A DNA stretch of 64,000 nt from contig NC_081410.1 in assembly GCF_030272615.1 (NCBI RefSeq), forward strand, positions 126,719,140 through 126,783,139, given 5' to 3'. A program made the position numbers and the translations under genes. Positions 58,178 through 64,000 of the stretch are shown piece after piece. The DNA is from Cryptomeria japonica (lineage: Eukaryota; Streptophyta; Pinopsida; Cupressales; Cupressaceae). Below the pieces are notes generated by a model, which was given only the letters and a program-made list of their open reading frames with translations, was not told the origin of the DNA and searched no databases. Position 1 is the first letter of the stretch. Each line of letters opens with the position of its first letter.

Positions 58178-58258
58178 TGAAATTTCGGAAAAAATGTCCA
58201 GGACCGTGGCGAACGGAGTGCACACAGTCCTCGCAACTTTTTTCGAAATTTTCAGGGA
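58178..58258. repeat. Nested palindrome cassette, copy 5 (inverted leader)
   Basis: Outer arm GAAATTTCGGAAAAAA with TTTTTTCGAAATTTTC; the inner arms carry GGACCGTGGC and CACACAGTCC around GTGCAC. Confidence 0.75.
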
Positions 58259-58797
58259 TGAAAGTTATGATGATTTTAAAGCTAATCTGAAAAAATTGAG
58301 TGATTTTATGATCTGTAGATAGGCCAAATTAAAGTTGCAATCTCAAAATTGACCCCTACCAAGATTGTTGAAAAATGCAAATTTTGAATTTTGAAAAAGA
58401 GGGGGAAACTGAAATTTTGAATTTTATGATTTTAGAAGGAATACTGAAAGCAATGCAGGCTTTGAAATTTAAAAGTTGACTCGATTTCATGCAAAATTCA
58501 AATTTTGAAAGTGGAAATCAAAGTTGTTGCAATTAAACACTTAATTTCAAAAGTCACAAACTGCAAAAATTTGAATAAAGCACTGAAATTTCGAATGAAT
58601 GCTAACACACTTTTCAGATTTAGTACAGTAAGGAACACAATTTTGATATGAATTTTAATTTCAACAATTTTTTGAATGATTAGAAGCCTCAATCCAAGCA
58701 ATCGCTAGACCAACTTTGACTTTAATTTTGAAAGTGTTAAAATTGATAAAATCAGCCAAAATTCTGGATTTTAGCAGAAAAATAAAGTAAGATCTAG

Positions 58798-58882
58798 CTC
58801 CCGAAATTTCGGAAAAAATGTCGGGGACGAGGGCGCTCGGGGTGCACACGGTCCTCGCAACTTTTTTCCAAATTTTCAGGGA
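58798..58882. repeat. Nested palindrome cassette, copy 6 (inverted leader)
   Basis: Outer arm GAAATTTCGGAAAAAA with CTTTTTTCCAAATTTTC; the inner part reads GGGACGAGGGCGC to GTGCACACGGTCC. Confidence 0.75.
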
Positions 58883-59236
58883 TGAAAGATATTGTGACTT
58901 TATTGCGGAATCCAAAGTTACAGCCGATTTGGAGGTGTTTTGATTAGTGAAATTATCAATCAAAGGTTGAATCAAGAAGGTCTTAAAAATTAGGGTTTTG
59001 ACATTTAACCACTTAATTTTCAGAATTAAAGCACAAATATGAATTGACAATTTGCAATAGAAGGGTAGATCTGAAACAAGCATTAACAATTAAACATTTC
59101 ACAAGTTTAATTACTTAAAAGGAAATTTTAGTGTTTTTATGCAATTAGCCTCTAAAATTTGCAAAAGATCAAACATGGAAATGTAATTAAGGAAACAAAA
59201 TTTTCAGATCTAACCATGAATAATTAGAATGAGGAG

Positions 59237-59255
59237 GTTCATGTCGGGTTCACCA
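59237..59255 (-). promoter_or_regulatory. Primer-binding site in the inverted block
   Basis: The minus strand reads TGGTGAACCCGACATGAAC, nearly the site at 54645, three bases after the LTR end. Confidence 0.8.
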
Positions 59256-59690
59256 AAATGTGTGGGGGAAAAAGCGAGACTAGGCTAACATGTCCTAATC
59301 CTACCTTTTGACACACATTGTGGAATACGAAAGAGCCTAGAGGTATCACACAATTGGCTACTTCTTTTTGTGGAAGAGAGAGCCACGGGCTACCTATTAG
59401 GATTTCTATTCCTTTGTTGCAAATGATAGATAAAATGATGCAAGTTCAACTACTAGCCCTAGAGTGCAAGTATGAACTAGTAACAAGATTGCAAGATTGA
59501 GATTAAGTGATGAAAAGCTGTAAACACAAGGATAAAAGGAGAATGCAGATGTGTACCTGGGGTTAAAATCTGAGTGGAAATGTTCAGGACGGGGGCGCGG
59601 GCACCACTGTCCTGATTCTACTCTTGAAACTGCACCTGAAACTGATGTTCTGCAACCTGAAAAGTTGTCTGAAACTTGCTATCTGACAGA

Positions 59691-59785
59691 AGGACCAGGG
59701 CGCCCAGGGCCCTTGTCCCAGGGACCAGGGCGCCCAACGCCCCTGTCCTGGCAGGACCAGGGCACCCCACGCCCCTGTCCTGGTC
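59691..59785. repeat. GC-rich palindrome block in the inverted LTR
   Basis: Three units, for example GGACCAGGGCGCCC, GGGACCAGGGCGCCC and GGACCAGGGCACCCC, each returning as GCCCCTGTCC or similar. Confidence 0.7.
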
Positions 59786-60501
59786 TTTTGCTCTGAAATT
59801 TGGTGTGTTGTTCTGTCTCGGTCCGCTTCCATCGGATCTGCAACTTGCGGCGTCGTTCGAATCCCGAAACCTGCACTTATATCTGAAAAGGTATGGTGGG
59901 CGGCTATATAGGGTTTTGCCTTAGTCAAACCCCCGCTTTGGTGGTTTCCACCTCCACGAATAGCCAAGTTGTATTGTAAAAGTAGTGTGTGTAGACCTTG
60001 TGTGTGTGCAAGATCCTAAAATGCAAGTAAGCAAACTAGAGCAACCTAGAAAGTAAACCCTAATTGCTTGTACATGATAATGTAAGTGCTCCAAATCAAG
60101 ATGCAAAGTGATCTAAAGCATGAATACAAATGATATAATGAAGCTTATGCAAAGACATGAAAACAACATGAAATCATACCCAACCCCAAGGGAGGGGTAC
60201 AAGCCAATCTTCAGTCGGTGATCCCTTATTGTTCTTCAATGCCTTCAAAGACCTAAATGGATGAATGAAATTGATGGATGCTTGATGGATGGATGTTGAA
60301 TGTTGTTGAAGTCTTCAAAGATCTACTCTTTCGGTGCATAGAAGGTCCTTGAAACCAAAATTCTGGATCCTTTCCAATGAAGAAAGAGAGCTCTTATATA
60401 TGAAACCCTAGGTCTTAATTTCAACTTTTGGCCGACCTAGAGATTGAATCTCCCGCCAATTTCTTAGGGTTAAGCTTTATTTTATGATTGGATCGCGCTC
60501 C

Positions 60502-60578
60502 TAAAATTTCGGGAAAAATGTCTGGGACCGTGTGCACTCCGAGCGCCATGGTCCCGGCAACTTTTCACCAAATTTTCA
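60502..60578. repeat. Nested palindrome cassette, copy 7 (inverted LTR)
   Basis: AAAATTTCGGGAAAAA faces CTTTTCACCAAATTTT; GGGACCGTGTGCAC and GCGCCATGGTCCC form the inner part. Confidence 0.8.
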
Positions 60579-60920
60579 GGGCCGTCAGATATGATGATTT
60601 TAGGGAGAATCCCGAAGTTACAGGTGATTTCGAGATGTTTTGACCCCCGAAATCAAGCCCCCAAGTTCAAAATAGGACCTAATTAGGGTTTTTGATTAAA
60701 TGATGTATTGGAAGAATAAAATGAAAGGGGCACACTTTAATGAAAGGGCCCAACTTTATGATGTGGAAGATGATGAAATAGGACCTTAGACCTAATTAAT
60801 TTAATTAATTAAGTGCTAAAGGGGAAATGCAATGCAAAATGCAAAATGCGCCAAGGCGGGTGCTAAACTAGGTGTGAAATTGTACCACCCTAGCAAGTGC
60901 ATACAATTTACGACGCTACA

Positions 60921-60935
60921 TTTAGCCCCCACTTT
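60921..60935 (-). promoter_or_regulatory. Polypurine tract in the inverted block
   Basis: The minus strand reads AAAGTGGGGGCTAAA next to TGTAGC. Confidence 0.85.
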
Positions 60936-62743
60936 AGCGGTCATATGAACACTACGTGCATATGCAAGCTAAAGTACAGAAAAATAAACATTATTTGAAA
61001 AAGGATATATCCATAAGTCTGTCGAAGGAAGGCCCCAACGGTATCTGCAGTACACAGTTAGGAACCGCACCCTACAAAACACACGTTAGATCACAAAATC
61101 ACCTAATGCTTACTAAGGAAGGTGATGAAAATTCGAGGGTATCTATATGCCCCCCCCTGTTTCGGCTTGCTAATTTTAGTGAGTTGAAACAGGGTATCAT
61201 GTTTACCACTTCGAATTGTTAAAGAATATTGATGACAAATGGTCACAAGAAGATTTGATATGAGATCAAAAACTAATGGAGAATCATTTGGTAAGAAAGA
61301 GGACTAAATCTCAATTCCAACACAACAAAGAGTGTGAGGATTTGAGAGTTCTCTAACACAAGATGAAGGATGTAAATGGAAACAAAATGCAAAGAGAAGA
61401 AAAGAAAGGAAAAAAGCATGAATACACACATTGGTGATCCATGAGAAGAATAGTGAGAGAGAAAACATGGACTTCTCACCCCTAGATCTTGTCTAGGTGA
61501 TCCATGGGAAAAAGGACATGGAAAACTAGCCCCTAGAGTCTGTCTAGGTGATCCATGTAAGGGAGGAGAGTGAGAAAGTCTAGCCTTATGCCGCTAGTTC
61601 CACTCAACCTCATGCATGTGTGTGTACGGGAGGTTAGAAGCACCTCATAGGAGTCTATGCCCAAGTATGCTACAACCTGTATATGTATAGTAAGAAAAGC
61701 GTGACATCTCGCTCTAAGAGTTTGTGCTCTGGTTCCGAGAATGACCCATTGCTCAAAAAGTGTAATGTTTATGTCATAAGTAAAGTAGAACAAGGATACC
61801 TACCTTCATCACAAAAGAAGATACCCCAAAAATGCAACAATGTCATAGATCCAAGCAAGAGAGTTTTGCACTCTTTAAGAAAGGATAAGATAGTTGAAAA
61901 GGGATATCTTGTAGTATGTGTAAAGGAGATCCTTAGAGGAGAAGAGATCTTTGTACAAAAGACACCTATCCCCGAGAGGAATTGTCTTAGACAAATATAA
62001 CATTTTCTAGAATAGGACAAAGAAGAGAATAAGAATGCAATACTTCCTTCTTTTGCGAGGTGAAAATGATTCTTAATGAAGGATGATGCTCTTTTTAACC
62101 CAATTGGGAGAGTGAATTCATTATGGATGTATTTGACCAAGTGCAAAAGAGGTTGTAGTTAAGGACTTACACCTCTTGTAAGAGAGAATCCTTGAACAAA
62201 CAACAACAAATGCATACAAGGAATAACATCAAGTAATAAAGTTCACACCATCCACGAAATAGGAAAAAGTGGATCCTTAGAAAAAAATAAGGAAAGATCA
62301 TTGCCTCCCAAGGATAAGGACAACGAGAAGGACTTACACAATCTTCTAGGGAGAGATTTAGACATAAGCAAAATGTACTACATACTCACATGAGTTCATG
62401 CAAGCAAGACATTAGTGTATGTAAAATGCTCCTCATAAGAAGTGGGTAGGATAAGAAAGAGACTACACATCTTCTCCCATATCTAGGAAAAGAGAATTCT
62501 AAAGAAAAGATGATCAATATTTCCACACTATTATCCCAAAGGGAAATTTTAACCATAAAAAGAAGAGATGTATGAAGTCACTCTTGTCCCCATAGGAACA
62601 AGAGATAATATAGAAAATTAGGCTATTATGTTGCTTCAAAAATATGATTGCACTTGAAATTGTACCATCATGAATGACAATGAGTCCCCAGTAAATGAGC
62701 TACCAATGTCACATAATGATGAGCAACATAATAGCCATTAATG
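60936..62743 (-). other. 3' UTR of a B-type element (inverted)
   Basis: About 1.8 kb after the G-patch ORF stop. The 230 bp nearest the polypurine tract match 63376-63588 in inverted orientation. Short ORFs have no recognised content. Confidence 0.65.
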
Positions 62744-63372
62744 TTATTTAAAGACATGATAGATTGAATGAGGTATTTGAATATGACATGCTGAATGCTC
62801 AACCATAAGTGAGATCAAAAACATGTATAAAATGATAAAAATTGAAGAGGGATAGTTACGAGAAATCTTAGAAGAGAGATGAGTGTAATTTATTAGAGCC
62901 TTATCCTTGGAGGAAAGGACTTTATGATGAATAGGAGATAAAGATTCATAAGTGGATTTAGAAATTTGAGGGGATTCATAAAGAGATTTGTTCATCGCCG
63001 AGATTTCCTTATGAGGGGAATGAGAGCTGATAGAAGTAGAAGATGATTTAGTTGAAGTGAGATCATCATCACTACTAAATATAGCATTCACATTGAGAGA
63101 TGGTCTTTTAGATGCTTTGGTGGGCTTAGAAAGATTATATCCAAGTCCAAATGAATATTCATGCATATTATGTTCTAAAGGAACTTTAATTCCTTGTTCA
63201 TTTGCGCCACAACCATTTCCACTATAGCCACTCTTAGCCAAACTATGAAAACCACGACCATAACGATTAGCCATTTCAGAAAGAAAAGGTGGTTTTTCAT
63301 AAGACAAAGAATCAAATTCTTCAGAATTAGAGGTGTGAGGGGAAGAAGTTTGAGAAGCGGCCAAAAAATTAT
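62744..63372 (-). CDS. G-patch ORF of B-type element, longer copy (inverted)
   Basis: Open from the junction at 63373 to the stop at 62744. It reads NNFLAASQTSS, MANRYGRGFHSLAKSGYSGN, GCGANEQG, HEYSFGLGY, then a Ser/Thr-rich tail (SSTSISSHSPHKEIS) and a hydrophobic segment FIILYMFLISLM before the end. It lacks the ATG-proximal bases lost at the junction; the open frame continues into unrelated antisense 3' UTR, which is an artefact. It is the intact guide to what 57534-57939 lost. Confidence 0.7.
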
Positions 63373-63375
63373 TGC

Positions 63376-63588
63376 ATATAGCTACCCTCAAATTTTCATC
63401 ACCTTCCTTAGTAAGCATTAGGTGATTTTGTGATCTAACGTGTGTTTTGTAGGGTGCGGTTCCTAACTGTGTACTGCAGATACCGCTGGGGGCTTTGTTC
63501 GACAGACTTATGGATATATCCTTTTTCAAATAATGTTTACTTTTTTGTACTTTAGCTTGCATATGCACGTAGTGTTCATATGACCGCT
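63376..63588 (+). other. End of 3' UTR of element B
   Basis: Plus-strand partner of the inverted sequence at 60936-61150. It joins the antisense G-patch ORF at GC (63374-63375). Confidence 0.75.
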
Positions 63589-63603
63589 AAAGTGGGGGCT
63601 AAA
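63589..63603 (+). promoter_or_regulatory. Polypurine tract of element B
   Basis: AAAGTGGGGGCTAAA directly before the LTR start. Confidence 0.9.
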
Positions 63604-64000
63604 TGTAGCATCGTAAATTGTACGCACTTGCTAGGGTGGTACAATTTCACACCTAGTTTAGCACCCGCCTTGGCGCATTTTGCATCTTGCATTGCATTTC
63701 CCCTTTAGCACTTAATTAATTAAATTAATTAGGTCTAAGGTTCTATTTTATCATCTCCCATATCATAAAGTTGGACCCTTTTCATTAAAGTGTGCCCCTT
63801 TCATTTTTCCTCCAATACATCATTTAATTGAAAACCCTAATTAGGTCCTATTTTGAACTTGGGGGCTTGATTTCGGGGGTCAAAACATCTCGAAATCACC
63901 TGTAACTTCGAGATTCTCTCTAAAATCATCATATCCGACGGCCCTGAAAATTTGGTGAAAAGTTGTCAGGACCGTGGCGCCCGGAGTGCACACGGTCCCG
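63604..64000 (+). repeat. 3' LTR of element B (truncated by window end)
   Basis: The first 397 bp match the start of 53010-54641. The last bases hold the left half of a palindrome cassette (copy 8, from 63951). Confidence 0.9.

Larger units (their letters stand above)
58073..59236 (-). other. A-type leader in inverted orientation
   Basis: Reverse-complement match to 1-1158, including both palindrome cassettes at 58178-58258 and 58798-58882. It is joined to a B-type LTR, so the parental element was already a mosaic of A and B types. Confidence 0.85.
59259..60920 (-). repeat. Complete B-type LTR in inverted orientation
   Basis: 1662 bp, TGTAGCGTCG to CCCACACA on the minus strand. It has a polypurine tract on its U3 side and a primer-binding site on its U5 side, as in a one-LTR circle or tandem element. 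TATA TATATAAG lies near 60400. Three GC palindrome units (59691-59785) and one cassette (60502-60578) are present. Confidence 0.9.
53010..64000 (+). mobile_element. Element B: chimeric non-autonomous LTR element with inverted internal LTR block (3' end outside)
   Basis: A plus-strand LTR (53010-54641), primer-binding site, ORF, protease and G-patch run to 57939. A minus-strand block follows (57940-63374), then a plus-strand 3' end with polypurine tract and the start of a second LTR (63604). The outer LTRs are in direct orientation and the same type, so the whole could be one transposing unit of about 12.2 kb. No RT or integrase is present. It is inserted in element H. Confidence 0.75.

Noticed and set aside
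63373-63568. N-terminal part of the minus-strand ORF ending at 62744
   Set aside because: It reads antisense 3' UTR across the inversion junction, so the fusion protein is an artefact.
6602-64000. Host protein-coding genes or tRNA genes
   Set aside because: Every long frame with recognisable content belongs to a mobile element; no cloverleaf-type tRNA sequence was seen, only primer-binding complements.

Overview
The window is plant nuclear DNA made almost entirely of nested LTR retrotransposons. I found no ordinary host gene, tRNA, rRNA or CRISPR array. A Tat-lineage Ty3/gypsy element with two RNase H domains, a Ty3/gypsy chromovirus, elements primed by initiator-Met tRNA and a plant mobile domain (PMD) gene all point to a seed plant with a large, repeat-rich genome. 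A gymnosperm is a guess, not something the sequence proves.

Layout, left to right. (A) 1-6601, + strand: a young-looking gag-protease element with no reverse transcriptase. Its 5' LTR lies outside the window and its 3' LTR is 5331-6601. (E) 6602-8499 plus 26907-29057, minus strand: an old element split by C and cut by A. (C) 8505-26901, minus strand: an 18.4-kb Tat-lineage element with 1.4-kb LTRs and target duplication CATTG. It has gag-pro-RT-RNH-aRNH-IN on the minus strand and an antisense, intron-containing PMD gene on the plus strand. (D) 29355-37043, minus strand: LTRs, target duplication ATTTG, initiator-Met primer site, a coiled-coil zinc-knuckle ORF and a large ORF of unknown function, with no RT. 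(F) 39864-42270, +: a decayed Ty3/gypsy gag with a His/Gln-rich repeat. (H) 44103-45526 and 52920-53004, minus: a decayed Ty3/gypsy protease-RT. (G) 45532-52914, +: a chromovirus inserted in H (target duplication CTATC), itself carrying a 1.08-kb DNA transposon with terminal inverted repeats. (B) 53010 to beyond the window end: an LTR element with an unusual repeat-rich ORF, protease and G-patch. It contains a 5.4-kb inverted block holding another complete LTR.

C carried the full enzyme set for its own copying and G nearly all of it; both are now broken by stop codons. A, B, D and E carry no RT or integrase in the parts visible here and would depend on enzymes supplied in trans. A, B and C share an unusual primer-binding site or polypurine-tract style, so a Tat-type helper is plausible for A and B. 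Where premature stops can be read they are nearly all TAG, TAA or TGA explicable by C-to-T change, as expected of methylated plant heterochromatin.

The most interesting signals are: a nested palindromic cassette recurring eight times in the LTRs and leaders of A and B; a TAGCGCTWTTG motif array present ahead of both the PMD gene and gag-pol of C, in the sense orientation of each; the spliced antisense PMD gene itself; the unknown ORF2 shared by D and the diverged E; and the chimeric B element with two microhomology junctions.
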